From Streptomyces rubradiris (lineage in GTDB: Bacteria > Actinomycetota > Actinomycetes > Streptomycetales > Streptomycetaceae), in contig NZ_BNEA01000015.1 in NCBI RefSeq assembly GCF_016860525.1, forward strand, positions 2,108,001-2,172,000: a stretch of 64,000 bases of DNA, read 5' to 3'. The stretch's first letter is position 1; each line of letters opens with the position of its first letter. The notes under the pieces are model-generated. The model was not told the DNA's origin. It was given only the letters and a program-made list of their open reading frames with translations, and ran no database searches. This document shows, in pieces, positions 22,020 to 30,865 of the stretch. A program made the translations under genes and the position numbers.

Positions 22020-22781
22020 CTAGCGGACCTCGGTGATCTCCGGTCCCCGCTGCAACTGCCCCATCCCGCCGGAGAAGCGCGAGCCCTCCTCCTGCTGGAC
22101 ACCCTCGGGCACCATCTGCGCGTCGTTCGGCAGCTTGAGGACGATCGGGTCGCGCGGAGCCATCGGACCCTCGCCGCGCACCACGACGGTGTCGCGGAAG
22201 ATCTGCTCCAGCAGCCCGGCGGCCTCCGGCTGCACCGCGCCCTGCCCGGAGATCACACCGCGCAGGAACCAGCGCGGGCCGTCCACGCCGACGAACCGGA
22301 CGACCTGGAAGCCTCCGGTGCCGTCGGGCAGCTGCACCGGCACCCGGGCGCGCAGCTCCCAGCCGAGCGGGCCCTCGACCTCGTCGACGATGCCACCCTG
22401 CTGGGTGATGCCGGAGGCGATCTCCTCGCGTACCTCGCCCCAGATGCCCTCGCGCTTGGGCGCGGCGAACGCCTGGAGCTGGATGGCGCTGTCGCGCAGC
22501 ACGACGGTGGCGGCGACGATGGCGTCCCCGGCGACCTCGACCCGCAGCTCCATGCCGTCGACGCCCGGCACGAACAGTCCGCCGAGGTCCACGCGGCCCT
22601 CGGCCGGGTCGCGCACCTCGCTGCTGTCCCACGGCCCGTCGGGCCGGGGCCCGGGCTCCAGCCGGAGGCGCTCGCTCCCGGCCTCCTCTTCCTCCGCCTC
22701 GGTGTCGACGCTGTCGACGACCTGCTCGGCCTCGCCGGCCGCGTCCTCGGCGGCACCCTTCTTCTTGCGACGTCCGAACAC
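22020..22781 (-). CDS. DUF3710 protein
   Basis: 253 residues from GTG 22781 (VFGRRKKKGAAED). A basic N-terminus is followed by an acidic linker (DTEAEEEEAGSE), then a globular DUF3710 domain with RVDLGGLFVPGVDGMELRV, EGIWGEVREEIASGIT and VDGPRWFLRGVISG. The family is conserved in actinobacteria next to dut, as here: dut ends 1 bp before this start codon region, so the two are co-transcribed. No enzymatic motif is visible and the role is unknown. The start is set by the close dut junction. Confidence 0.85.
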   Translation of the reverse strand: MFGRRKKKGAAEDAAGEAEQVVDSVDTEAEEEEAGSERLRLEPGPRPDGPWDSSEVRDPAEGRVDLGGLFVPGVDGMELRVEVAGDAIVAATVVLRDSAIQLQAFAAPKREGIWGEVREEIASGITQQGGIVDEVEGPLGWELRARVPVQLPDGTGGFQVVRFVGVDGPRWFLRGVISGQGAVQPEAAGLLEQIFRDTVVVRGEGPMAPRDPIVLKLPNDAQMVPEGVQQEEGSRFSGGMGQLQRGPEITEVR

Positions 22782-22782
22782 G

Positions 22783-23334
22783 TCACTGTCCTTCCCGGTC
22801 GGATACGACCGAAGCGTATCGATTCCCACCCGTCGGACCGCCTACGGCGGCCTGACCGCTTGTGCCGCTGTCGCCGCCCACCGCGGCATGGCCACCGGTG
22901 GACCCGAAGCCCCCCTCGGCCCGCGCCGAGCCGGGAAGTTCCGCGACCTCCTGGAAGCGGACCCTCTCGACCTGCTGGACGACCAGTTGGGCAATCCGGT
23001 CGAAGCGCTCGAACCGCACGCTCTCGCGCGGGTCGAGATTCACCACGATCACCTTGATCTCCCCACGGTACCCGGCATCAACCGTCCCCGGGGCATTCAC
23101 GAGGGCGACACCGCAGCGGGCGGCGAGACCGGACCGCGGGTGCACGAACGCCGCGTACCCCTCCGGGAGGGCGATCGACACTCCCGTGGGCAGCACGGCG
23201 CGCTCGCCGGGCGCCAGCTCGCAGGGTTCGGTGGTGCGCAGATCGGCCCCGGCGTCACCCGGGTGTTCGTACGCCGGGAGCGGGACGTCGGGGTCCACCC
23301 GGCGGATCAGCACGTCGAGAGGGCTACGGCTCAC
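22783..23334 (-). CDS. dut: dUTP diphosphatase (dUTPase)
   Basis: 183 residues. It hydrolyses dUTP to dUMP and pyrophosphate, keeping uracil out of DNA and feeding dTMP synthesis. The trimeric dUTPase motifs appear in order: AGADLRT (1), HPRSGLAARCGVALVNAPGT and VDAGYRGEIKV (2 and 3, with the uracil-binding hairpin and catalytic Asp), RIAQLVVQ (4) and the C-terminal EGGFGSTGG arm (5). The ~30 residues after motif 5 are Gly/Ala-rich and unusually long. The start overlaps the end of the thioesterase gene by 4 bp (ATGA), so it is translationally coupled. Confidence 0.95.
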   Translation of the reverse strand: MSRSPLDVLIRRVDPDVPLPAYEHPGDAGADLRTTEPCELAPGERAVLPTGVSIALPEGYAAFVHPRSGLAARCGVALVNAPGTVDAGYRGEIKVIVVNLDPRESVRFERFDRIAQLVVQQVERVRFQEVAELPGSARAEGGFGSTGGHAAVGGDSGTSGQAAVGGPTGGNRYASVVSDREGQ

Positions 23335-23915
23335 GGGTTCACCTCGAAGGCGCGGGTGCGCCGGATCTGGTCCGGGTCGTTCATGGCGGCCTGGATCTCC
23401 TCCCGGCGGCCGTGGTCGATGAAGTGGTCCACCTTGACCTCGATGAAGAGGGCGTCGGCGCGGACGGCGACCGGGCCGTCCGGGCCGCCGACGCGTCCGG
23501 TGGCGGTGCAGTAGATCTTGCGCCCGGCGACGGCGGTGACCTCGGCGGAAAAGAACAGCGTGGCACCCACGGGCACGGGCCGGACGAAGTCCGTCTCCAG
23601 GCGTCCGGTCACGGCGATGGTGCGCAGCAGCCAGTTCAGCGAGCCGAGGGTCTCGTCCAGGGCCGCGGCGAGCACTCCGCCGTGGGCGAGCCCCGGGGCA
23701 CCCTGGTGGACGGGGCGCACGGTGAACTCGGCGGTCAGCGACACGCCCTCGCCGGCCCGGACCTCCAGGTGCAGCCCGTGCGGCTGGCCGGGCCCGCAGC
23801 CGAAACAGTGTTCGTAGTGGGCGCCGAGGAGTTCCCCGGGCGCGGGCGCGTCGGGGTGCCGTATGGGCTTGCCCGCGTCGGCGGGGGGCTGAAGAGCTGC
23901 GGAACTACCACTCAC
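23331..23915 (-). CDS. PaaI-type hotdog thioesterase
   Basis: 194 residues with a single hotdog fold. HYEHCFGCGPGQPHGLHL near residue 35 is the usual lead-in, and VHQGAPGLAHGGVLAAALDE contains the HGG active-site region; the trailing strands FVRPVPVGATLFFSAEV and IYCTATGRV complete the fold. Such enzymes hydrolyse acyl-CoA thioesters; the natural substrate is not evident. The ATGA overlap with dut suggests a single transcript, thioesterase-dut-DUF3710. Confidence 0.85.
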   Translation of the reverse strand: MSGSSAALQPPADAGKPIRHPDAPAPGELLGAHYEHCFGCGPGQPHGLHLEVRAGEGVSLTAEFTVRPVHQGAPGLAHGGVLAAALDETLGSLNWLLRTIAVTGRLETDFVRPVPVGATLFFSAEVTAVAGRKIYCTATGRVGGPDGPVAVRADALFIEVKVDHFIDHGRREEIQAAMNDPDQIRRTRAFEVNP

Positions 23916-23973
23916 AGGCGCAGACCTTACCCGCGCATCGGCCGACTACGGATCCCATGCCAAGCTAGGTTTC

Positions 23974-24438
23974 ATGCAGCTCTCCGCCACCCCCTACGAA
24001 GAACGTCTCACGGCTCCCCGCTCGTGGTGGGTGATCAGCCTCCTGGTGGGCGTCTCGCTCGCCCTGATCCTGCTGCCGTTCGGCACCCTGCCCCTGCTCG
24101 GCGGCCTGGTCGGCGGTACGGCCGCGGCGGCCGTGGTGGCGAGCGCCTACGGCTCGCCGCGCATCCGGGTCGTGGGGGACTCCCTGATCGCCGGCGAGGC
24201 CAAACTGCCGGTGTCGGCGCTGGGCGCGACGGAGATCCTGGACGCCGAGGAGGCCCGCGCCTGGCGGACGTACAAGGCGGACACCCGCGCCTTCCTGCTG
24301 CTGCGCGCCTACATCCCCACGGCCCTGCGCGTGGAGGTCACCGACCCGGAGGACCCGACGCCGTACCTGTACCTGTCGACGCGGGAGCCGCGGAAGCTCG
24401 CCGCGGCGATCGACGCGGCACGCAAGGCGCACGCCTGA
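23974..24438 (+). CDS. DUF3093 small membrane protein
   Basis: 154 residues with two adjacent membrane segments near residues 20-62 (WWVISLLVGVSLALILLPFG and the Gly/Ala-rich second one), then a cytoplasmic part with IRVVGDSLIAGEAKLPVSAL and YLYLSTREPRKLAAAID. This matches DUF3093, an actinobacterial family of unknown role. It is divergent from the thioesterase gene, with a 58-bp gap. Confidence 0.83.
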   Translation: MQLSATPYEERLTAPRSWWVISLLVGVSLALILLPFGTLPLLGGLVGGTAAAAVVASAYGSPRIRVVGDSLIAGEAKLPVSALGATEILDAEEARAWRTYKADTRAFLLLRAYIPTALRVEVTDPEDPTPYLYLSTREPRKLAAAIDAARKAHA

Positions 24439-24462
24439 AACGCACGCCTGGCCGGCGCCCGG

Positions 24463-25377
24463 CTAGGCGTCTTCGGGAGGCTCGGGCAGCTCCAGCGGTC
24501 GCTCCGGCTTCTCCAGCGGGGGCAGCTCCGGCAGCTCGTCCCAGGGCACCCGCATCCTGCGCAGGTCCGCCCGGACGCGGTCGGCGAGCCTCTTGGTCTC
24601 CCGGCGGTTCACCACCGCCCCGACCGCGGCCCCGACCAGGAACGGCGTCAGGTTGGGCAGGTTGCGCACCATCCGCTTCATGATCCGCTGGCGCAGTTCG
24701 CGCTTCATCCGGCCGCCGAGGGCCGTGTCGTAGGTCGACGGCTTCGTCACGTCGATGCCGCGCTCCCCCGACCAGGAGGACAGATACGCGGCGGTACGGG
24801 CCTTCGGGCCGCCGGGCGGGCGCAGGCCGTAGACCTCGTGCAGTTCGGCGATCAGCTTCAGCTCGATCGCGGCGACCCCGGTGATCTCCGCGGCCAGTTC
24901 GGTCGGCATGGCCGGGGGTACCGGCAGCATCGCCGCCGCCCCGATACCGGCGCCGACCGTGGAGGTGCCGGCCGCCGCGCCCTTCACCAGCTTGTCGGCC
25001 AGCTCCTCGGGGCCGAGGCCGGGGAACTGGCGGCGCAGGGTCGCGAGGTCGCGTACGGGGATGCGCGGGGCGATGTCGATGACGCGGTCCGCGAGGTGGG
25101 CGAGGCCCGCACGGGCCCGGCTGCCGCCCCTGCGGGCGCCTTCCCGGGCCAGGTCCCGGGCCTTGTCGCGGATCGCCGTCGCCCGGCGCCGGGCGACGGG
25201 CGCGGGGTACCGGTCCGGCGCCGGGGGGCCGTCCCGGTCCGCCGCCGGTCCGAGCGAGGCTCCCGCGCCGGGTGAGCCCCGCTCGTCGTCACGCGCGCCG
25301 TGCGGGCCGTCGAGCGGCCCTTGGTCCGCTTTCCCCAGGGGGAAGCGGCGCTTCCGGGGAGGGGTCGAGCCAGACAT
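24463..25377 (-). CDS. EcsC-like membrane-associated protein
   Basis: 304 residues. The first ~80 are Pro/Arg-rich and disordered (DRDGPPAPDRYPAPVARRRA). The core carries GAAAGTSTVGAGIGAAAMLP and PTELAAEITGVAAIELKLIA, the amphipathic and hydrophobic pattern of EcsC-family proteins, and a short hydrophobic stretch NLTPFLVGAAVGAVVNRRET near the end. Function is unknown. It starts 14 bp after the DUF4193 gene and is probably in the same operon. Confidence 0.68.
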   Translation of the reverse strand: MSGSTPPRKRRFPLGKADQGPLDGPHGARDDERGSPGAGASLGPAADRDGPPAPDRYPAPVARRRATAIRDKARDLAREGARRGGSRARAGLAHLADRVIDIAPRIPVRDLATLRRQFPGLGPEELADKLVKGAAAGTSTVGAGIGAAAMLPVPPAMPTELAAEITGVAAIELKLIAELHEVYGLRPPGGPKARTAAYLSSWSGERGIDVTKPSTYDTALGGRMKRELRQRIMKRMVRNLPNLTPFLVGAAVGAVVNRRETKRLADRVRADLRRMRVPWDELPELPPLEKPERPLELPEPPEDA

Positions 25378-25390
25378 GGCCGACCCGTCC

Positions 25391-25687
25391 TCAGTCGCAG
25401 TCGCGGCAGATCGGCTGACCGTTCTTCTCCCGGGCCAGCTGGCTGCGGTGGTGCACCAGGAAGCAGCTCATGCAGGTGAACTCGTCCTGCTGCTTGGGCA
25501 GGACCCGGACGGCCAGTTCCTCGTTCGAGAGGTCGGCGCCGGGCAGCTCCAGGCCCTCTGCGGCCTCGAACTCGTCGACGTCCACCGCCGAGGTGGACTT
25601 GTCGTTCCTCCTGGCCTTCAGCTCTTCAAGGCTGTCCGAGTCGACGTCGTCGTCGGTCTTGCGTGGAGTGTCGTAATCGGTTGCCAT
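25391..25687 (-). CDS. DUF4193 zinc-ribbon protein
   Basis: 98 residues. An acidic N-terminal half (TPRKTDDDVDSDSLEELKAR) precedes a C4 zinc ribbon: CMSC near residue 72 and CRDC at the extreme C-terminus. This is the DUF4193 family, small and highly conserved in actinobacteria. A role in nucleic-acid or RNA-polymerase contact has been guessed for similar ribbons but is not shown here. It is the first gene before the EcsC-like gene. Confidence 0.88.
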   Translation of the reverse strand: MATDYDTPRKTDDDVDSDSLEELKARRNDKSTSAVDVDEFEAAEGLELPGADLSNEELAVRVLPKQQDEFTCMSCFLVHHRSQLAREKNGQPICRDCD

Positions 25688-25689
25688 AT

Positions 25690-26080
25690 CGCTCTCCCCC
25701 TCTGGGTGTCTGCGGTGTTCTCCAGCGCACGTAACGCGTGAGAGGCCGGACTTGTGCCCGACCTGAAGCGGAGATTTTGCCTCACATCAAGGTCTGTTAC
25801 TCAATCGACACCCAATCCGACCCCTCAGGAGTGATCGGCTTGGATGGCGGTGAGGACCGTACACGGTCCCGATGCCGCACCTCAAAGGCGCCCCTCCGTG
25901 TACTTCCCGTGAACAACGACCCTGAAAACCAGGACATTCCCGGCTTTCCATGCAGCATCATGATCACTCTCCGTGCATGGCCGGAAATCCGCTCATGTGA
26001 CTGATCACACAATGGGGCGTCCGTTCGGCCGCTTGAAAATTCCGCGTAGAGCGAACACGGCCCGCGTGTGTCCCGTCCGC
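25690..26080. other. Intergenic region upstream of the DUF4193 gene
   Basis: A 390-bp stretch, visibly less GC-rich than its neighbours, between two minus-strand genes. It should hold the DUF4193 promoter. A 71-codon minus-strand frame (25797-26012) lacks motifs and is not called. No riboswitch or repeat recognised. Confidence 0.4.
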
Positions 26081-26081
26081 G

Positions 26082-27338
26082 TCACATGGGCAGAGTGACA
26101 CGCATCTCCAGGCCCCCGCCCTCCCGGGGACGGGCGTGGATGTGGCCGCCGTGCGCCCGGGCCACGGACCGGACGATGGACAGGCCGAGACCCACGCCCT
26201 TGTCGCTGCCCGTGCGCTCGGTGCGCAGCCGGCGGAAGGGCTCGAAGAGGTTGTCGATCTCGTACGCCGGCACCACCGGCCCGGTGTTGGAGACCGTCAG
26301 CACCGCCTGCCCGTGCTCGACCTCGGTGTTCACCTCGACCCAGCCCTTGTCGGACACGTTGTAGCGCACCGCGTTCTGCACCAGGTTCAGCGCGATCCGC
26401 TCCAGCAGCACGCCGTTGCCCTGGACCACGGCCGGTCGGCGCTCGCCCTGGACGGACACCCCCTTGGCCTCCGCCTCGGCGTGCACCTGGTCGATGGCCT
26501 GCGTGGCGACCTCGGCCAGGTCGACCGGTTTTCGCTCCACGATCTGGTTGTCGCTGCGGGCCAGCAGCAGCAGGCCCTCGACCAGCTGTTCGCTGCGCTC
26601 GTTCGTGGCCAGCAGCGTCTTGCCGAGCTGCTGGAGCTCCACCGGCGCGTTCGGGTCCGACAGGTGCACCTCAAGGAGCGTGCGGTTGATCGCGAGCGGG
26701 GTGCGCAGCTCGTGCGAGGCGTTCCCGACGAAGCGCTGCTGCGCCGTGAAGGCCCGCTGGAGCCGCTCCAGCATGTCGTCGAAGGTGTCCGCCAGCTCCT
26801 TCAGCTCGTCGTCGGGGCCGTCCAGCTCGATGCGGCGGGACAGGTCCGAGCCGGCCACCTGGCGGGCGGTGCGGGTGATCCGGCCGAGCGGGGACAGCAC
26901 CCGGCCGGCCATGGCGTACCCGAACGCGAAGGCGATCACGGCCAGCCCCAGCAGGGCCAGCAGGGACCGGCTGAGCAGGTTGTCCAGAGCCGCCTGGCGC
27001 TGCTGGTCGACGCAGCGGGCGATCGCCTCGTTGAAGTCCGACAGCGGCACCGGGCCCGAGTTGATCGCGGTGACCGCGGGGCAGTTGTCGCTGGTGACCT
27101 TGATCGCCGAACCGCTGACGATCTTGAACAGCGGCTGGTTGCCGGTGCTGATCGCCTGCGCGGCCAGCAGGTAGATGATCGACAGCAGCAGGATGCCGGC
27201 GATCAGGAACATGCCGCCGTACAGCAGCGTCAGCCGTATGCGGATCGTGGGACGCAGCCACGGGAAGGGCGGCTGCGGCCTCCTGGGATCCCAGGTGGGC
27301 TTCGGCGGCGCCTGGGGCGGCGCGGGTGTCGCGGCCAC
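26082..27338 (-). CDS. cutS: CutS sensor histidine kinase
   Basis: 418 residues. Two membrane segments (about 35-60 and 125-145) flank an extracytoplasmic sensor of ~65 residues with two cysteines, C86 (DNCPAVTAI) and C109 (AIARCVDQQ), able to form a disulfide. A HAMP domain follows (RVLSPLGRITRTARQVAGSD), the H box has H209 in NASHELRTPLAINR, and the ATPase ends GVGLGLSIVRSVARAHGG. It matches Streptomyces CutS, partner of CutR, a pair studied for secretion stress and antibiotic control. The gene follows cutR with a 5-bp gap. Confidence 0.85.
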   Translation of the reverse strand: MAATPAPPQAPPKPTWDPRRPQPPFPWLRPTIRIRLTLLYGGMFLIAGILLLSIIYLLAAQAISTGNQPLFKIVSGSAIKVTSDNCPAVTAINSGPVPLSDFNEAIARCVDQQRQAALDNLLSRSLLALLGLAVIAFAFGYAMAGRVLSPLGRITRTARQVAGSDLSRRIELDGPDDELKELADTFDDMLERLQRAFTAQQRFVGNASHELRTPLAINRTLLEVHLSDPNAPVELQQLGKTLLATNERSEQLVEGLLLLARSDNQIVERKPVDLAEVATQAIDQVHAEAEAKGVSVQGERRPAVVQGNGVLLERIALNLVQNAVRYNVSDKGWVEVNTEVEHGQAVLTVSNTGPVVPAYEIDNLFEPFRRLRTERTGSDKGVGLGLSIVRSVARAHGGHIHARPREGGGLEMRVTLPM

Positions 27339-27343
27339 CGGGA

Positions 27344-27997
27344 TCAGATCCGGTAGCCGGAGCCGGGGACGGTGACGATGACCGGCGGCTCGCCCAGCTT
27401 GCGGCGCAGGGTCATCACCGTCACCCGCACCACGTTGGTGAACGGGTCGGTGTTCTCGTCCCAGGCCTTCTCCAGCAGCTGCTCCGCCGAGACGACGGCG
27501 CCCTCGCTGCGCATCAGCACCTCCAGCACCGCGAACTCCTTGGGCGCGAGCTGGACCTCCTTGCCGTCGCGGAAGACCTCGCGGCGGTTGGGGTCGAGCT
27601 TGATGCCGGCGCGCTCCAGGACCGGCGGCAGGGGCACGCTGGTACGGCGGCCGAGGGCCCGCACGCGCGCGATCAGCTCGCTGAACGCGAACGGCTTGGG
27701 CAGATAGTCGTCGGCGCCGATCTCCAGGCCTTCGACACGGTCGCTGACGTCGCCGGAGGCGGTGAGCATCAGCACGCGCGTGGGCATGCCGAGCTCCACG
27801 ATCCTGCGGCAGACGTCGTCGCCGTGCACGAGCGGGAGGTCGCGGTCGAGGACGACCACGTCGTAGTCGTTGACGCCGATGCGCTCCAGGGCGGCCGCAC
27901 CGTCGTACACGACGTCGACGGCCATGGCCTCCCGGCGCAGTCCGGTGGCCACCGCATCGGCGAGCAGTTGCTCGTCCTCGACGACGAGTACGCGCAC
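27344..27997 (-). CDS. cutR: CutR response regulator
   Basis: 217 residues from GTG 27997, the length of Streptomyces CutR. The receiver has LVVEDEQ, phosphoacceptor D51 in VVVLDRDLPLVHGD and K in DDYLPKPFAF. The OmpR-type winged helix ends NVVRVTVMTLRRKLGEPPVI then GYRI. It is the first gene of the cutRS operon. The start is set by the receiver's first strand and by the 217-residue family length; a longer in-frame version adds an Arg-rich stretch. Confidence 0.87.
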   Translation of the reverse strand: MRVLVVEDEQLLADAVATGLRREAMAVDVVYDGAAALERIGVNDYDVVVLDRDLPLVHGDDVCRRIVELGMPTRVLMLTASGDVSDRVEGLEIGADDYLPKPFAFSELIARVRALGRRTSVPLPPVLERAGIKLDPNRREVFRDGKEVQLAPKEFAVLEVLMRSEGAVVSAEQLLEKAWDENTDPFTNVVRVTVMTLRRKLGEPPVIVTVPGSGYRI

Positions 27998-28409
27998 GTC
28001 GCTTGTCCTTCCTGTGTCCGCCCGCGTAGCGCGCAGCGGGCGCGTGCGGGCAGGGGTCTCGCGTTGGGGTGTGACCCCCATCCTGCCCTTTTCGGCCATA
28101 AGTCGGCTGTAAGGCGGTCCCCGGGACCGCAGGGACAGGGGTTGCGGGGCGGGAATACGAGAATTTCTCCCGCGGTTAGGTTTCCCCGGAGGGGAGCGGG
28201 GGGAGGACGGCTTTACACCCCGCGATCACGCTCTGCATGTGCCGCAGCACCATGCGGTACTCCGCCTTCCGCTCCGCAGAGCGGGCGTGGGTGTCCGGCA
28301 CCGTCGCCGCCCGGCCGGGCAGCGCTGGGCACCCGCGAGACGTGATCGCCCCTTCCAAACGGCACAGCCCCGTGCCACCGACCCACGACCCAGGACGAGG
28401 GGGCGCAGC
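27998..28409. other. Divergent intergenic region, cutR to small conserved gene
   Basis: 412 bp holding the cutRS promoter and that of the small plus-strand gene. A GC-poor patch AATACGAGAATTTCTCCCG near 28155 is the only distinctive element. No gene recognised. Confidence 0.35.
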
Positions 28410-28583
28410 ATGGACGCTTTCACCTCAGGACTTCTGCAGCGCATAAGGGCGACCGAGTCCGACCTTTCGCGGGCTCGTGACGAGGGCGACGACTTCCTTG
28501 TCGAAGTGGAGCAGGCGGAACTCGACGACCTGCGACGCCTCGCCGCCGAACACGGTGTGGAGGTCGGCGCGTCACGCGTCTGA
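28410..28583 (+). CDS. Small conserved acidic protein
   Basis: 57 residues: MDAFTSGLLQRIRATESDLS, then an acidic helix ending VEQAELDDLRRLAAEHGVEV. ATG 28410 follows the purine-rich GACGAGGGGGCG. The amphipathic, Leu/Glu-rich character suggests a helical, perhaps dimeric, cytosolic protein. I believe it is conserved at this locus in Streptomyces; no function is known to me. A strong hairpin follows at 28601. Confidence 0.7.
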   Translation: MDAFTSGLLQRIRATESDLSRARDEGDDFLVEVEQAELDDLRRLAAEHGVEVGASRV

Positions 28584-28600
28584 TCGGCCCGAGCGCGACA

Positions 28601-28633
28601 AGGGACCCCGGCGAATCCAGCGCCGGGGTCCCT
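28601..28633 (+). terminator. Terminator hairpin
   Basis: AGGGACCCCGGCG and CGCCGGGGTCCCT form a 13-bp stem with a short loop between the small acidic gene and the convergent inositol monophosphatase gene. Confidence 0.85.
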
Positions 28634-28693
28634 TCGCGTGCGGCCGTCGGCCGGGCCTCGGACCGGGTCGGTCGGGCCGGGCCCCGGACCCGG

Positions 28694-29509
28694 TCAGTCG
28701 TGCCAGGCCCCGAAGTCCTCCAGCAGCCGCTGGAGCGGCTCGAAGACACCCGGGGAACCCGCCACCGTCAGCTCCCGTGAGGGCCGCTGTCCGGGCCGTC
28801 CGCCGGTCAGCGCGCCGGCCTCCCGGGCGATGAGGTCCCCGGCCGCGAAGTCCCACGGGTGCAGGCCCCGCTCGTAGTACCCGTCGAGCCGGCCGCAGGC
28901 CACGTCGCACAGGTCGACCGCCGCCGAGCCGCCGCGCCGGATGTCCCGCACCAGCGGGATCAGCCGGGCGGCCAGCCCGGCCTGGTGGGCACGGACCTCG
29001 GCGACGTAGTTGAAACCGGTGGAGACGAGCGCCTGGTCCAGCGGGGGCGCGGGCCGGCAGGCGAGCGCCCGCTCGCCCTCCCACGCGCCCGTGGCCCACG
29101 CGCCGCCGCCGCGCACCGCGTGGTACGTCTCGCCGCGCATCGGCGCCGCGACGACCCCGACGACGGTCTCGCCGTCCTGCTCGGCGGCGATGGACACCGC
29201 CCAGGTCGGCAGCCCGTACAGGTAGTTCACCGTGCCGTCCAGCGGGTCGATCACCCAGCGGACGCCGCTCGTGCCCTCGGCCGAGGCCCCCTCCTCGCCG
29301 AGGAAGCCGTCGTCGGGGCGCCGGCCGGAGATCAGATCGGTGATCAGCTTCTCGGCCGCGATGTCCATCTCGGTGACGACGTCCACGTCGCTGGACTTCG
29401 TCCTGGCCACGGCCAGGTCGCTGGGGCGGCCGTCGCGCAGCAGCTCGCCGGCCCGGCGTGCGGCCTCACGGGCGAGCGCGAGCAGGTCCCGGTGCAGGGG
29501 GTCGGTCAC
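28694..29509 (-). CDS. Inositol monophosphatase family protein
   Basis: 271 residues from GTG 29509, with GGAG in the ribosome-site position. It is a metal-dependent phosphomonoesterase of the IMPase/FBPase superfamily, which releases phosphate from inositol-1-phosphate or related sugars. The first metal site is GEEGAS with WVIDPLDGTVNYLYGLP (the DPxDxTxN signature, here DPLDGTVN). The second signature is WDFAAGDLIAREAGA near residue 220. The true substrate may be inositol phosphate, PAP or another sugar phosphate. It starts 8 bp after ferrochelatase and is likely co-transcribed. Confidence 0.9.
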   Translation of the reverse strand: MTDPLHRDLLALAREAARRAGELLRDGRPSDLAVARTKSSDVDVVTEMDIAAEKLITDLISGRRPDDGFLGEEGASAEGTSGVRWVIDPLDGTVNYLYGLPTWAVSIAAEQDGETVVGVVAAPMRGETYHAVRGGGAWATGAWEGERALACRPAPPLDQALVSTGFNYVAEVRAHQAGLAARLIPLVRDIRRGGSAAVDLCDVACGRLDGYYERGLHPWDFAAGDLIAREAGALTGGRPGQRPSRELTVAGSPGVFEPLQRLLEDFGAWHD

Positions 29510-29517
29510 GGCTCTCC

Positions 29518-30645
29518 TCACGCGTAGGGGCTGTCGGCGCCCGCGGCGGCCGGGCGCGGGGCACGGGCCGGGCAGCAGCCGACCGGGCAGACGTCGTGGC
29601 TCGGGCCGAGGGCGCCCAGGGCGCAGGGGGTGACCTCCCGGCCGCGCTCCACGGCGGCCCGCTCCAGGATCAGCTCGCGGACGGCGGCGGCGAACCGCGG
29701 GTCGGCGCCCACGGTCGCCGAGCGGCGCACCGGCAGGCCCAGCTCCTCGGCCTTGGCCTTCGCCTCGGTGTCGAGGTCGTACAGGACCTCCATGTGGTCG
29801 GAGACGAAGCCGATGGGGGCCATGACGACGGCCGGGACGCCGGCCGCGTGCCGCTCCTCGAGGTGGTCGCAGATGTCGGGCTCCAGCCACGGGATGTGCG
29901 GGGCTCCGGAGCGGGACTGGTAGACGAGCTGCCAGGGGTGGTCGACGCCGGTGCGCTCGCGGACGGCGTCGGCGATCAGCCGGGCCACGTCCAGGTGCTG
30001 GGCCACGTAGGCGCCGCCGTCGCCGTGGGACTCGACGGGTCCGGAGGTGTCGGCGGCGGCGGTCGGGATGGAGTGGGTGGTGAAGGCGATGTGGGCCCCC
30101 GCGCGGACGTCCTCGGGCAGGTCGGCCAGGGCGCGCAGCACGCCGTCGATCATGGGCTCGACGAAGCCGGGGTGGTTGAAGTAGTGCCGCAGCTTGTCCA
30201 CGGCCGGCACGTCCACGCCCTCGGCCTGGAGGGTGGCCAGCGCGTCGGCGAGGTTCTCGCGGTACTGGCGGCAGCCCGAGTAGGAGGCGTAGGCGCTGGT
30301 GGCCAGGACCAGGATGCGGCGGTGGCCGTCGGCGGCCATCTGCCGCAGGGTGTCGGTCAGATACGGCGCCCAGTTGCGGTTGCCCCAGTAGACGGGCAGG
30401 TCCAGGCCGTGTGCGGCGAAGTCCTCGCGCAGCGCCTGGAGCAGGGCGCGGTTCTGGTCGTTGATGGGGCTGACCCCGCCGAAGAGGAAGTAGTGCTGCC
30501 CCACTTCCTTGAGGCGTTCCTTGGGGATGCCGCGCCCGCGCGTGACGTTCTCCAGGAACGGGACCACGTCGTCGGGGCCTTCGGGGCCGCCGAAGGAGAG
30601 CAGGAGCAGGGCGTCGTACGGGGTGGCATCGAGCGCGTCTGGCAT
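29518..30645 (-). CDS. hemH: Ferrochelatase (coproporphyrin III type)
   Basis: 375 residues. It inserts ferrous iron into the porphyrin ring in heme synthesis; actinobacteria use coproporphyrin III (the enzyme is also called CpfC). Motifs: [20 protein letters not shown] at the start, [25 protein letters not shown] with the catalytic histidine, [20 protein letters not shown], and [20 protein letters not shown] with the essential glutamate. The C-terminus has several cysteines ([17 protein letters not shown]) able to hold a 2Fe-2S cluster, typical of actinobacterial enzymes. It heads an operon with the inositol monophosphatase gene. Confidence 0.93.
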   Translation of the reverse strand: MPDALDATPYDALLLLSFGGPEGPDDVVPFLENVTRGRGIPKERLKEVGQHYFLFGGVSPINDQNRALLQALREDFAAHGLDLPVYWGNRNWAPYLTDTLRQMAADGHRRILVLATSAYASYSGCRQYRENLADALATLQAEGVDVPAVDKLRHYFNHPGFVEPMIDGVLRALADLPEDVRAGAHIAFTTHSIPTAAADTSGPVESHGDGGAYVAQHLDVARLIADAVRERTGVDHPWQLVYQSRSGAPHIPWLEPDICDHLEERHAAGVPAVVMAPIGFVSDHMEVLYDLDTEAKAKAEELGLPVRRSATVGADPRFAAAVRELILERAAVERGREVTPCALGALGPSHDVCPVGCCPARAPRPAAAGADSPYA

Positions 30646-30794
30646 GGGTCGATCCTGCCACCCGGCACTGACAGCGGGGAAACAGCGGTGCGACGAGTCG
30701 GATTCGGGCCGTTGGTCCTCTTTATCCGCACAGGTTCCGGCCTTTTTGTCCGCGCGTCCCGTATGGGCGCATTCGGGGCCTCCGTCACGGGTTC

Positions 30795-30813
30795 ACTTAG
30801 GGTGACCTAACTT
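30795..30813. promoter_or_regulatory. Iron box (DmdR1/IdeR-type operator)
   Basis: TTAGGGTGACCTAA at 30797-30810 is a near-palindrome matching the DtxR-family iron-box consensus (TTAGGTTAGGCTAACCTAA type). It lies about 55 bp upstream of the MFS gene start, in promoter position, so iron-dependent repression is expected. Confidence 0.65.
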
Positions 30814-30865
30814 GTAAGCTGTATCGGCTCTATTCGCGCCTTACCGAACCGCTTCCGGAGACCCC

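Noticed and set aside
25797..26012. 71-codon minus-strand frame upstream of the DUF4193 gene
   Set aside because: No recognisable family or ribosome site; it lies where a promoter is expected.
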